DNA of 64,000 bases from Coptis chinensis. Its lineage: Eukaryota > Streptophyta > Magnoliopsida > Ranunculales > Ranunculaceae. A program made the translations under genes and the position numbers. Positions 31,700-43,288 of the stretch are shown piece after piece. The notes beneath the pieces are model-generated. The model saw only the letters and a list, made by a program, of their open reading frames with translations, ran no database searches and was not told the origin of the DNA. The stretch covers positions 88,949,001 to 89,013,000 of the forward strand of contig CM027377.1 in the NCBI GenBank assembly GCA_015680905.1. The letters are read 5' to 3'. The stretch's first letter is position 1. Each line of letters begins with the position of its first letter.

Positions 31700-32317
31700 T
31701 TTAGCGGCTGATGTTATGCCTTATAATTGGTCAAGAAATGAACGTAGAAGTTCTTGGCGAGTCAAGTTATACTTGGGATGAGCCCTACCTTTTTAAGTAT
31801 TGTGCGGATCAGATTATTCGTCTTTGCATTCCCGGTGGGAATATAATGAAGTTCTATCGTTCGCCATGACAAAGAGTGTGGTGGCCACTTTAGTGGAATG
31901 AAAACAGCCGCTAAAGTTCTTCAATGTGGATTTTATTGGCCTACCCTTTTAAGGATGCCCAAGTGCATTGCAAGGCGTGTATTCGTTGCCAACAACTTGG
32001 GCTTAATCAACGGCGTAATATGATGCCATTAAATCCAATCTTGATAGTAGAAATTTTTATGTTTGGGGTATTGATTTCATGGGACCTTTCCCTGTTTCCC
32101 ACGGTTATATTTATATTCTAGTTGTCGTGGACTACGCGGTCTAAATGGATAGAGGCCCTAGCTTGCCGTAGAAAGCAATGACCATAAGACCGTTGTATTT
32201 TTTATTAAAGAATATATTTTCTATCGGTTTGGCATTCCTAAAGCCATCATTAGTGATGGTGGAACACATTTTTGCAACAGAGTTGTTGCATCCCTAGTTA
32301 AAAAGTATGGAGTTACA
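31700..32317 (+). pseudogene. integrase 5' part, copy III, up to insertion of copy IV
   Basis: Contains the zinc-binding region (KDAQVHCKACIRCQQLG at about 31950-32000), the core start and the second Asp region ([14 protein letters not shown] at about 32235-32275). It ends ...KYGVT at the TTACA target. The gene resumes at 44673 with [14 protein letters not shown]. Confidence 0.85.
32313..32317 (+). other. target-site duplication TTACA, left copy
   Basis: Directly before TGATAAC of copy IV; the matching TTACA is at 44673-44677 after the other LTR. Removing copy IV and one TTACA restores the integrase DNA seen at 28110-28120 (reverse strand). Confidence 0.95.
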
Positions 32318-33705
32318 TGATAACTATAAAATGACTAGTCTACCTACGAAATGAACTATGGATTCACAACGTAAGTAAACTAGAACTTAACTTTTTACAT
32401 GCCTAAGTTATCAAAGATTTCTACTCTCAATCCTATGAGATATAGTGGAGTAGATAAGTTCGTTCCATTCCTAGTGCTCTAGCATGGATGTTTTCTAATC
32501 TAACTAGTCGGTTTTAAGTCTATAAGAGTTTTACGAAGGGAATTATACTACGATGCAACTACCCACAAGATGCAACTAGTCGATTATCTAAATAATTATG
32601 GGAATGCTACGTTGATTCTATGATAAGGAGTTAGAGGGGATTGATTCCACCTTAACTCAACTTAATCCACTAACCATTTAATCGTCAGAATCGAATTGAA
32701 TCGGCCGCAGAGAACAATTGGTTATTCCTAATCCCTAATTATACATGGCATTTCTACCAATTCATAACTAGCATGTGAACAATTAAACCCATTCTCATGG
32801 TGAACTAATCATTTCTAGAGTGGAATAGAAAATGACTAATTTACGACGATAATCGAATCAAGCTTTCATCAAGGCTTCACAACCCCTCTAATGGAGGTTT
32901 AGCCTTGAATCATTCTGCAATCATTTCCATTTAGATTAAAACTAAACATAATATAAAGTATTGAAATTTACTTAATTTAACAATAATGAAATCTAATTTA
33001 ATGACTAAATTGAAATAAGGACATGAATTGAAATTAGATCTAGAATTGGAATTGACAAAATCGAAATTGATAAAGAATACTACTTTATTGATCTAATCAA
33101 ATTAAAGAACAAGATCCAAAGGTTTAATCTAATAAAGGATTTGAAACTAATTAAATAAAACAACTAAATCTAGATCTAGAAGCTATTTTAATGGCTACTT
33201 TCTATTCTAAGCTATCTACCCTAATTCTCCACTAATTAATCTACCATTAACAAAGAGTTAAGCTTTTGTTCTTATACATTCAGATCCAAAAATCGTGCAT
33301 GGGCTTGGAGCCATGTTTTTGGGCAAGAGAATCAGCCCAAAACCCAATTCTTTCAATTCCAAAAGGCCTTTTCAGCTGCAGTTGGCTTCCACAGACTTTT
33401 CGTCCACTTCTGCTTCTCTGATTGGGTCAAGGCTTAGACCATTGCGAAGCTCTTTCCGAGCCGGTCGTTGTGACATAAGGTGGGCCTCAATCCGAGGTCT
33501 GAGTCCAAAGATATGGCATTCGAAGTTCTTGCTGACTTTTGCTCCTTTATCTCGCTAAAGTGGCACATTTCTGCACATAATGGACTTTGAAGCCTGAAAT
33601 GCATAAAAAACACTTAATCAGTATTAACTCTTACTTATTATTCACATAATTGGTCTAACAGTATGATTATTAAGGGGTTAAAACTACAGTTTTGGGCTCT
33701 TATCA
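32318..33705 (-). repeat. 3' LTR of copy IV (short class)
   Basis: 1388 bp, minus strand TGATAAGAGCCC (33705) to GTTATCA (32318). It lacks the long-class block. A TATA-like box is at 33269-33276. It pairs with 43289-44672. Confidence 0.92.
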
Positions 33706-33841
33706 AACCACCCAAAAACAAAGATTTTGCTTGTCCTCAAGCAAAGATGAGAAATTAGAATAAGTGACCAAAAATGGAGTTCTACCTAATCTCGCTTTCA
33801 CTGAGTGCAATTGCATTGACCATATGCAACAAGGCCTTAAA

Positions 33842-33862
33842 CCACTAGGAATTCCCTAGTGG
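33842..33862 (-). other. conserved hairpin, copy IV
   Basis: Stem CCACTAGG/CCTAGTGG with a 5-base loop, 136 bp from the LTR. Confidence 0.8.
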
Positions 33863-35283
33863 ACGAAGTTATAGCCCTCGTGAGAGTTTTCTAGTGAAGG
33901 TACTCACAAACTTCATCTATACTACAACGACTAAGAAAATAAAACTATTGTTTCCTTATTCATGCTCAACTATCTATACATCTCTCTAGCAATTACATAA
34001 GAATAACCAACCAAAACCCTAAGTTAATATATGCATAATAATCAATCATCTACAATAAACATATATACAATGAGTAGTACTATCAAATGTTTAGCGGTGT
34101 TTGTTTTCGAGAACTCGAATAGCGCCCTTAAGTAGGTTCTCACAATAATAGTCAAGAAACAACACTCTGATTTTTCCACTCAAGTTTCACTACTCCAAAG
34201 TACAGTAAGCACACTTTACCTTACAATCTCAATGACAACAAGGAAGCCGGGTCGATCAAACACATCTGCCACTTACTATCACACTAACCTATTCCTAATC
34301 GAGCTAGAGGTCTTTATTAGGTGTTACGGGATTAGGAGGTGGTTTAAGAAGGAAGGAAATGGATATTCAAAAGGACAAGTCTGAGATAATAGAGTCTTCA
34401 GATATGTAACTTAGAGAAAACCTTGTTATTTTCTTTTTTGCTTCTATACTTTGTTTCCATCCTTAGCCATATTTTTCTTTTTCTTTTCTTTGGCTTTTGA
34501 CTCCCTTTTATTCTATTTTTTTGGAGTTTTTATTTTATTTCTATTTTTCTTTTCTTTGGATGGAAACTTCTTTTCTTTATTTTCTGAAGCAACTAACAAT
34601 TTTTTTTTGTTTACACAGGTGTTTTTCTCTTCTTCTTTCTTCACTCATTCTATTCTCAGACTTATTCTAAATTGGGTAGGTTGATTTATTTTTTTTTTTT
34701 TTTTTTTTGTTTTTGTTTTTGTAATGGGTAAAGGAATTGTGGTTTATGGAAGGGCTAATGAAAGGCTCGAGTGGCTTAATTACTAGCGGAAAATAATTCA
34801 TAGGTTTGAATTTCTAGCTATATCGATCCAAAGAGCGGCCTAAATTCTCACTTAGGATATGGTTTAGTGATCAAGCAAGTGGACGGTGATTTCTCTATCC
34901 GATTTTACTTCTCCCTTGTGTCATTTCTCAAATGTTTCGCTTCATATAAGGCTTTAGGCTATATTCTCACAGGATTTGTAGAATAAGTACTCTAGCCTAG
35001 ATTTTAAACTTTATCGCTAACAATCATAGATACTCATGTAATATATTTATAGATAGATGCAAAGATTATTACCCACGATTAACCTAAGTTTCTAACAATT
35101 ATTCCGATGCAACAGCCTATGTGAGACTTCTAGATTGTTAAAAGCATGGAGAAAGAAACAATACCAATATTCCTAAGTGTATAGCATGACTTATTTATTT
35201 ATATTTTTAAATTTTGAAATTTTAACTAGAAAACAAATGCATATTATGTCTATCTATATCGTAACAGATGTCTTAATTACACG

Positions 35284-35330
35284 TGTTTCTATGCCCCCAA
35301 ACAAAAAGCATGCTTTGTCCTCAAAGCATT
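35284..35330 (-). promoter_or_regulatory. polypurine-like motif after ORF B, copy IV
   Basis: Minus strand CTTTGAGGACAAAGC then TTTGGGGGCATAGAAAC. Confidence 0.5.
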
Positions 35331-35534
35331 TAAATAAAGAGGGTAGGAAAAATACCATTGAAACGCCGTGAAAATTCGTGAACATCCGCAAAACAAAGTT
35401 AGAACGCACTAATATAGGAAATAAAACCCACACAACTCTATAAGAGTTCTACCCATTATGGGGTTAACATAATTAAATTGTTTGGGACATAAGCGCACAC
35501 TCAACGTAACTAAAACTTACCTCCACTCCCGTTG

Positions 35535-36478
35535 TTATTCGTCATCTTCGCCATCCTCTACTTCTATAAAGAAGTGAGGTTCCCTTCAGCGCCCCGCCAT
35601 GCTATGATAATTTGCCGTGCTTCACGCCATTTATCATCTATGGTTGCTAACCTATTAAGTGCCACTTGGTCCGATGGGGTGTAGGGTGCAACCTGGTGAG
35701 GTTGTATCCGCCACCCATGCCAAGTCATTGCACGGAAAGATCGAATAATACTATTGGTGGGTCGCGACCGCGGTCTACCTTTAATCCAATCCGCGGAAAC
35801 GGTACAAAAACAGGAAAGAAACATAGCATAATACGCGGAATTAGAACAGGCATAAGAAGGTACTTATGCCTCATGGTATGGGCTCGTGCTAAACTAGACA
35901 TCAAAGTCCCGGGAAGGTCATAGAACCGGGCGGCCCATTGGCTAAAGCAAAGGAAAACGCTGCAAGTGGCGCCATTCACGTAAGAAAAACGCCATTCCCT
36001 AAAATGTTTAGCATAATCCAAAACATAACAGTTCCTATGTTCATGGACAAAGCTACCAAGTGGCAACGCTATAGTCCCCTTTGGTCCTCAATACGGAAAA
36101 ATGCCCGCCCCATAAGCCTCGCGGCAAAGACTCATAAGTAAGTATAGACATGCATATTATCTAATCTAATAGCACCATGGGTCTTGTATCTCGGCCGGGC
36201 ATAGCAAGTCCAAGAACAAATGCTAGCAAGAACCCGGTAATTTCCATTGGTTCATCGTCAATGTTGATGGAGAACACTTGTTCTCCATCCGGGTCTCTCA
36301 AAGAAAATGCAGTTATTATAAAAATAAAATGCAAGTGCCGGAGAATAAAGTTCACCCGGTCTTACCATAAGAGGTTCCCTACCAACATATGTGATCACTC
36401 ACAAAACCAAGCACCGTAAGTAGTGCTTTGGAACAAATCTTCGAAAAGATCTGTTCGTATTATTATGGGAGATGTCAT
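35535..36478 (-). pseudogene. ORF B of copy IV
   Basis: The ATG at 36478 matches that of copy II ORF B. Readable blocks: 36161-36355 (EQVFSINIDDEPMEITGFLLAFVLGL), 35725-36066 (NGATCSVFLCFSQWAARFYDLPG, HTMRHKYLLMPVLIPRIM) and 35564-35824 (SIIRSFRAMTWHGWRIQPHQVAPYTPSDQVAL). The protein is clearly the same family as in copy II but divergent, so copies II/III and IV belong to different subfamilies. Frameshifts separate the blocks; several fall at CAG/CTG contexts. Confidence 0.65.
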
Positions 36479-36539
36479 CTCAAAACTACGCTCGGAATAG
36501 TTGCAAAACGACCGGCACAACGCAACGCGAAAAACCGGA

Positions 36540-36725
36540 ATTTTTGTGGTCCAGGAGAGTCGCGCTGGCGCGCTAATATAGGCTGGCGCCGCTTCTTTGT
36601 ATTTTTGAATTCCAGAACTTAGCTGGTCGCTTTTGACTTGCTGGCGCCAGCCGAAAGCAAATTTTTCTCGACAGAAGTGTAGGGCGCTGAAGCGCCAACT
36701 AGGCGCTGGCGCCGCCCGAAGTTGC
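36540..36725 (-). repeat. GC-rich leader-like block upstream of ORF B, copy IV
   Basis: The plus strand has CCAGAACTTAGCTGGTCGC followed by TTGCTGGCGCCAG. The gag leader of the same element at 43040-43090 reads CCAAGAACTTAGCTGGTCGC then ATGCTGGCGC. Same orientation, so a module was duplicated within the element. Confidence 0.65.
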
Positions 36726-37114
36726 AGCTTTGTGAAAATGGAGACTAAACGCGGGAATCGGGTGTGAAGGGTGAGTGATGGAGTTTAGGTGTAGTGTGAG
36801 TTGTGAGGATAGATTGTATCAAGTTTATATAGGTTTAAAGTTGCTAGAATGTATCGGAAAGTTGCCAAAACTAATTACGGCAGCCCGAAATCCTAAAATT
36901 TCCAAACTTGAAAACGGAAACAACTCATATCCCAGATTCTAATTCAAACCCAAGATTCTTATTTGGATTTTATGATTGAATGTACCTATTTAATGTAGAT
37001 TTCATCCTACAATGATTCTCAATCATAGATATGCCTAAACGGCCATATTTTCACCTTTACTCCGTAAAGAAATTCTAACACTGTGGTTTTTTATAAAAAA
37101 TACAAATTTTGAAT

Positions 37115-37160
37115 GATAAAACCACCCCAAACAAGTTGGGAAGGTGGGGTCAAAATGAAA
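37115..37160 (-). promoter_or_regulatory. polypurine-like motif between ORF A and ORF B, copy IV
   Basis: Minus strand ACTTGTTTGGGGTGGTTTTATC. Also in V (63536-63560), not in II. Confidence 0.5.
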
Positions 37161-37419
37161 CAAGCACATTAACTGAAAATAACCCCCTTATATTAAAATT
37201 TTGATTCGAGGTCCTTTCACTTACAAAATTCAAATTACGGAAATAAAAGTTACATTACAATAAAAACAACAAAAGTAAATAAAACAACAACTTATAAAAC
37301 AAAAATAACTACGACTATCACTCCTCATCCTTCTAAACACCTCGCCAGTGGTGGGCCGAGGGCACGCCTCTAGTGGTGGCTCCCGGCTCCCGTAAGTCCA
37401 AGAATTAGTCATCCTTCGC

Positions 37420-38473
37420 CGACGACGCCATGCCTCAGAAGCTGTGTCTCGTGAGGCAGAGTCCTCAGATGAGGTGGGAAGCGCGTGCTAGCATATCTAC
37501 TCTAAACCGGGCGCTGGCTTCCATCTCACCGCCTCTCCATCATCTCATCCTCTCCGGTGCGGATCTCGGTTGTGATGAATGGTCGCCTGTCGAAGTCCGG
37601 AGGTCTGCAGACAGAGTGTTGAGTGAACGATGCCCCTATGAAGCATAGCCATGCGCCAAAGATCGACCAACACCTCGGAAGGCATCCGTGATCAAAGCAA
37701 GTCCCATCCTCCTCATCCTCCTCCGAATCATCCTGCTGTCCCTCCTCCTCTTCATTCCCAGCTCCACCATCCTCTTCTTCCTCTCTATCCTCAGCCCTCC
37801 TCCAAACTTGTTGGACACACTCCCTATAGATACGCGGGTTACGTGCAGTGGTAATGTAAATCCTCCTCGATGCAGGAGTTGCTTTCATCTTCAAGATGAT
37901 CTTAGTAATAAGCATGTGGAGAGGTGCCAAAGACCTTCCAACCCCCTAATAATGTTCAAAAAACCCGTGATGCAGAAATCATACTTCGCCCCCCGGAGTA
38001 CCCATAGGACGGGAGGCAGGTCGACCGATGTCACCGACCTTGTCCTTGCCTAGACATTCGACCAATCCACCGACCGAAGCCAGTTGGTTGGTCCCGAGGG
38101 ATGCTCGCTAACACAATGGGAGTTTGATTGTAACTCCCATTGATGACAAGAACGCCCATCAACGGCTCTACCCCCGTCAAACCGAGGATCCCGTAAAGTG
38201 GAAAGATCAGATTGATTCTAGGCGAATGCCTAGAATCTCACCAACAAATTCCGAGTCAACTCCTCCTCTTCTTCTTCACCAACACAAAAATCCTACTCCC
38301 TTCCAACTCCCCCGGTGTTGTAGAACCCGCCGGACCAAGTCTTCATGGTAGAAGTCTTCGGTCGAAAGTACCGTAGACTATTCCAGTCTTTACTAGCCAT
38401 TTTTGTCACCGTGAAAACGGCGAAATGGTCGGCAAATGAAAACTTGCTCGGCATGATTCGGGCGTTGAGCCAT
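37420..38473 (-). pseudogene. ORF A of copy IV
   Basis: The ATG at 38473 aligns with the MARRR start of copy II. The clearest block is 37526-37930: MAPLHMLITKIILKMKATP, IYRECVQQVWRRAEDREEE, then a strongly acidic run of Glu and Asp longer than in copy II. The acidic tail and the IYxECxQxxW motif tie it to ORF A of II and III. Upstream parts are frameshifted; the 3' end runs toward 37420. Function unknown. Confidence 0.6.
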
Positions 38474-39154
38474 TTGAAATTTGAATACGGGTTTGGGGTT
38501 TGTAGAGGGTGTGGTAGTGGTGGTTTAACTTGACCGACCGAAGGAACAGTGGTGGTGTGGGTGTGGTGGGGCTAGCACCTAAATTTTTGAATTTTGGTGG
38601 TTTTGTTGGGTTAAATTGGTGGAGGTGGTTTTGATTGGTGTTTGAAGTCGATTGGGTTGGGATTTGATTTTGGCGCTGGTTGTTTTTAGTTTTCTTTTTA
38701 TTTGATTTTTGTTTTAGGTTTAAGCTTTAAGCTTGGCGTTAATGGCGGTGGAAGATGAAGAACGCGATGAACTGTTCGCGGAGAAGGTAAGAGCCGAAAG
38801 CTACGGTCATGGGCGCTGGTGGGCTGGTTGGGCCCAAGCCCAAAATCGAAATTTTGATTTTTTCGATTTTTTTTAATTTCAAATCAAAATTCCCGTTTCG
38901 CTATCGGTCCGATTTTTTTAATGAGATATGGAAATGATCAGGAGAGAATTTCCTATCCAATGATCCATAAAACACTCTATTCCGACTTCAGATGACATAT
39001 GGATAGTGGAAAACGCCTCGAAATGCGTGCATGACGAAGTTATGCTTAACTAATGAAATCTAAATTAATAGATTATGTCAATCCGAATCGTAATACAATA
39101 AAACGGCCTAAGCAACTCTAATGGGACATAAAACATTTTAGTATCGGAACATTT

Positions 39155-39185
39155 AACACCCACCCCCAAACAAATTTTTTTTACA
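39155..39185 (-). promoter_or_regulatory. polypurine-like motif after ORF-X, copy IV
   Basis: Minus strand AAATTTGTTTGGGGGTGGG, about 200 bp after the end of ORF-X. Confidence 0.5.
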
Positions 39186-39413
39186 ACGGCTTAGAAAATT
39201 TGTTTTAGCAAATGGTCTTTTAAAGTCGATTCCCGAGACTTCCTAGATTACTATGTTTATTTTATTTTTTTATTTTTTATTTTATTTTTAGAAGGAAAAA
39301 CAATAAGCAATAAAGACATAATTCACACCATAGAGAAACATGACTCAAAAATCGAGAAAAACATGCAAGAGTGGAAAACGGAACTATGTGAACCGTGGAC
39401 TTAGGATCCGTAC

Positions 39414-40050
39414 TTACAGCCACACACTCCATGTGGAGGGCCCGGTTATCTTTAATGGTGCACTCACCAATATATTGGAATGAAAGGAAATGCACCAACA
39501 CAGAAATTTGAGTCGCTTATAGTCGATACTCAAGACTTTATCTAAAACATATGTATGAACATGCAGTTGATCATATATCAACAACCTAAATAGTTGTGGA
39601 TCATTCCATAAATAAATATCACAGAAAACATATCCAAACACAATGAAGCACCAAGATTTCCTACGACATTAGCCTAGTGGAATCCAAACTAAGTCGGATA
39701 ACCCTATTGTGTAACCTATCATGCACCTTCTTTTTTCATTTTGAATGCGTGGGTGTTTTAGTAAATAAGTGTGGAAAAGTGAATGGTTGTGGAGGATATG
39801 GTGGATATGGATAAGTTTTAGAAAGACACCCGCGTAACAATGAGGATGTGGTTTTAGCAATCGAACTCATTCATCATTGTGTGTGTAGGACCGCCTCAAT
39901 TCTGAAAATGAAGGTGTCAAATAGTTTGTCCTTCCAAGTATCCGTTTGCTAGAGGATTTAAAAAATTATGAAGCAATGTGAGAAACAAAAGGATCGAAAG
40001 TGCAAACTCGAGATTCCTTTGAAAGGGTGGAAGGAGGGGAATCGAGGTGG
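39414..40050 (-). pseudogene. ORF-X of copy IV
   Basis: Same unknown ORF as in copy 0 (2270-2998). DNA alignment is continuous: a Phe/Pro-rich part (39669-39860 in a shifted frame) and the C-terminal part in 39414-39641, FGYVFCDIYLWNDPQLFRLLIYDQL. Here the frame continues past the point where copy 0 stops, into SIDYKRLKFLCWCISFHSNILVSAPL, which aligns with the integrase tail of copy I (HWCTSFHFHILVSAP). This shows a substitution of pol between the protease linker and the final integrase codons. Confidence 0.7.
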
Positions 40051-40289
40051 ATGTTGTGCAAGTTAGTTCTTGATAGGGTGAAATTTCACCTACCGAAAAA
40101 AAAACTCATCAAATTCCTCATCTAGATTGGTCATATCCACATTACTATGGTAGTCCTCTACATCTTTGAGAAAGTCATCTATCCCGGCCCTCATCAATAA
40201 TATGTGTATCGACTAGTGTAGGAATGGAAATATTGAGTCCGACTTTCCAAAGGAAAGAATTTTGGGCATATGACTATCGGGAACGTGTT

Positions 40290-40980
40290 GTTGAAATAAT
40301 CTCGAAAGCAAAGCTCTCGATCATGCTAACCTCTCCATCCATAGACTAATCGGGTAATCGCGGTCCTTGTTTTAAAAACATTGACTTCAACAAAGAAGAT
40401 GGCCAAAAGACATGGACATTGAACCATCACGCAATTAATGAGCCGCATTGGCAGTTGCCGTGAAAGGATTCTAAAATAATCGGACAGAGTCGCTAGCTTT
40501 ACTTCAGATCGAGGACTACAAAATCAGCCGGATAGTAGAAATCCCCGAACTTTTACCAACACATTTTCGACTACACCCTAGGGTACTTAATAGACCGATC
40601 GCCTAATTGCAACGCCATTTTAGTGGGTTGCATTCTTGTCTAGACCTATTTGTCTATACAAATAAAATGGGAGTAAGTTAACACTAGCCCCCGTGTCTAA
40701 TAACGCGGGTCGTCGATAGAATCTCCTAAGGTGCATTGTATAGTAGATCTAACCAGTGGTCCTTGTACTTAACAATTCCATTATGTTCAGATAAGGTTGG
40801 GAATTGTTCTGCTAAAAAAGGCGCCTTTTGGTATATTTGTTTTACGCCTAGTAGTACACAATTCCTTAAGAAACTTAGCATGGTGTGGTAGCTTTTTATA
40901 GCTTCGAGGAAAGGAAGGTTTATAGTTAGATTCTTGAAAACGCCCCTAATCTCCTCGTAATTTGTATCTCTAGTTAACAT
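40290..40980 (-). pseudogene. gag-pro linker and protease, copy IV
   Basis: The open block 40726-40980 encodes LTRDTNYEEIRGVFKNLTINLPFLEAIK and EQFPTLSEHNGIVKYKD. Protease follows leftwards with the DLGAS region near 40690-40700 and the VENVLVKV and ILGRPF regions at about 40430-40590, all frameshifted. No sign of RT beyond 40290. Confidence 0.75.
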
Positions 40981-41189
40981 GGCTAATTTTTGTGGAAACG
41001 GTGGTTTCGCCTCATATTTAGCAATGGTATCACCGGATGTTTAACCCGGCTTTTGTTTCTTAGGTCAGGTTGTAACCGGTACCTCTACTGGTAGGCTCTT
41101 CAGCTTCTATTTCGCATCTAGTAATATAGCGGTGTAGGGTTATCGTTGGGGTAACTATAGGCATAGTTACTTTGTTATCAACCACTCGC

Positions 41190-41880
41190 TTTAACGGAGA
41201 GTGGTGATGGCATTTATCTCACCTACATTTTCATATTCATTACTAGTATTATCGGTGACCTCAAAGGCGCGGTTTGTTGTTTTAGGATTAGGTATTGCGC
41301 TACTCGAAACACACCTTTGGGTTGGGCTTTATCTTGAGCCAATTGTTGGGTTAAATTATTTACGGATTGTAGAAGCCGTTGGTTAGATTGAGCCATGGTT
41401 TGAAAAGTTTTGGCTCACTTGTATGAAGGTGTCAAGACGATCCGGTTGGGTGGGTGTAGTTTTCACGGGTGGTGTGGATCGAACTATTTCCGGAATTATT
41501 TATGGGTGGATTTTGATAGTTATTATTTACCGAACGATACCTCTATTAGTATTATAATTATTATAATTACCTTGACCTTGTGCTTGACCTTGTCGAGGTT
41601 GCACTTGGTTGTTATAATTATTAAAATTACCCCGACTCGCCCCTTGTCGTGAGTGGAGCTTGGTTAAAGCTTCATGCTGGCCTAACATATTGATGATTGT
41701 ACCCTCGAGGTGTGACGCTTTGGTTATTCCTCCAACCGGTTGGGATTTTGTCTCCAAGGGCTTAGGTTCACTATTAATGGAACAAGCCCGTTCATAGGCT
41801 ATGTGACGCTGGGAATCGGATGCTCGTGGCTCAAATAGAAACTACATGGGTTTGAATTTACATTCATGACGGGATAGGCT
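41190..41880 (-). pseudogene. gag: gag C-terminal half, copy IV
   Basis: The zinc-knuckle region lies near 41830-41850 on the minus strand, followed by the NYNNYN and RQGQ repeats in 41527-41757 and PKGVF/AIPNPK near 41290-41330. Several frameshifts. Confidence 0.75.
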
Positions 41881-41989
41881 TTTGTTGTACAGAAATGGCC
41901 TCTACCTTTTAGTGAGTGATTCGATTAGAGTTTTAAGCTCGAATCGGTTTAATTTCAAACATACCGCGGCCTTAACTCGTTGAAGAAGA

Positions 41990-42600
41990 ATCTACGAGAG
42001 GGGATATCATCACTACCCCCATTATTATTTTGCTTAGTTTGGTCTTCTAAAAATTTATAAGCCTCCCGAGGCTCCTTTACTTAAGAAACCCCCATTCATA
42101 ATGTCAAGGACTTCTTTATGGTGATGTTGAAGTCCTTTGAAAAAGGCACTAACTAACGGTCTTTGCTAGGTTATGGTGTGGACACTCTATAAGCGATCGG
42201 TGAAACGATTCCAAGCCTCGAAAAATGATTCATGAGGATTTTGTCGAAAAGAAATGAATCTTGGAAAGCATCTCATCCGTTTTAGGGGTGGGTAAAAATG
42301 TTCCATAAACAGTGAACAAGTTTAGCCCACGAAGTCCACGCAATTAGCGCTTTGGGCAATTAACCAAGACGCGCCTTTATCGGCTAAGGTGAAAGGGAAT
42401 AATTTTAATTTAATTTGTTTCAACCAACCGTAGGATGGTGGAATGTTGTTAGGACTTGTTCAATCCCTACGCGATGTTGGTAAGGTTTTTCATGGTCTAA
42501 ACCATGAAAAACGGGTAACAAATTAAAAATATTTGAGGGATTCTCAAATCCCTCCGGGTCCGCTAGAACGATGCAAGATTTGGGGCTATCGCCAAGGCTT
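41990..42600 (-). pseudogene. gag: gag N-terminal half, copy IV
   Basis: DNA-level match to the gag domain of copy I at 12000-12542 over its whole length, including the CPHHNLAKD segment (about 42155-42190) and the SPKSCIVL start region (about 42560-42595). Broken by short indels. Confidence 0.75.
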
Positions 42601-43274
42601 TGTAGAAGTCCGAGAGAGGAGTCTCTTTCTTCCCCATTATATCGTGGGTGTGTGTGGAATAGTAGCTAGAGGTGTAGTTTGTGGTATACTAGATAGACTT
42701 GTTTGTTGATGTTGGTTTGTATTTACGTTAGGTGTTTTGTTCGCCGCACCTTAATCTCATGCAAGACTAAGTCGAGCTTAACTAAACATGCAACACTCCA
42801 AACAATTTCGATGTACTAGTATAAACCTCTAACAGAGATGCGAGGTGTGGAAGAAAGGAATACTTGACAAGGCCCTTGCTTCGCTTTGAATGAATAGCGC
42901 CTTGTGTACGCTGTGTTCGTATATAAGAGAATAGAACACTAAAAACTTGACAACTCGGGTTCGAATCAAACCGTGGAAACTGAAATTTCAGCTGCTGGGC
43001 GGCTGGGCGCAAATCTGGCTTAGCGGGGCTTTGCAAAGTCGAAGTCCAAGAACTTAGCTGGTCGCGCTTTTTTGCATGCTGGCGCTGCGTATTGATCAAA
43101 TTCCAAGAATATAGCTGGTCGCTTCTCTTTGTATGCTGGCCAGCTGTATTTCCTCGAATTTTTCCAAAACTGAAACGGCAAACCACAAGATGAATCAAAC
43201 AAGGGTGGGTGGGTGAAATGGGACTTAAAATTACTAATTCTATTATGAAAACAATGGTAAAGTGCAACTAAGAT
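42601..43274 (-). other. 5' leader of copy IV
   Basis: Untranslated leader with the GC-rich block at 42990-43160 (two AGCTGGTCGC ... ATGCTGGC units). A minus-strand frame at 42782-43267 crosses it but resembles no protein. Confidence 0.6.
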
Positions 43275-43286
43275 GGCAGCGTGCCA
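43275..43286 (-). promoter_or_regulatory. primer binding site of copy IV
   Basis: Minus strand TGGCACGCTGCC: the tRNA-Asp-type PBS with one base missing, two bases from the LTR. Confidence 0.7.
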
Positions 43287-43288
43287 TT

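Larger units (their letters stand above)
33706..35530 (-). other. 3' non-coding region of copy IV
   Basis: Contains the polypurine tract (33706-33745), the hairpin (33842-33862), a pyrimidine-rich plus-strand stretch (34430-34720) and the post-ORF B polypurine-like motif (35284-35330). No real ORF. Confidence 0.7.

Noticed and set aside
37651..38053. Pro/Leu-rich plus-strand frames
   Set aside because: Antisense of the acidic part of ORF A in copy IV (GAG/GAA codons read backwards give CTC/TTC).
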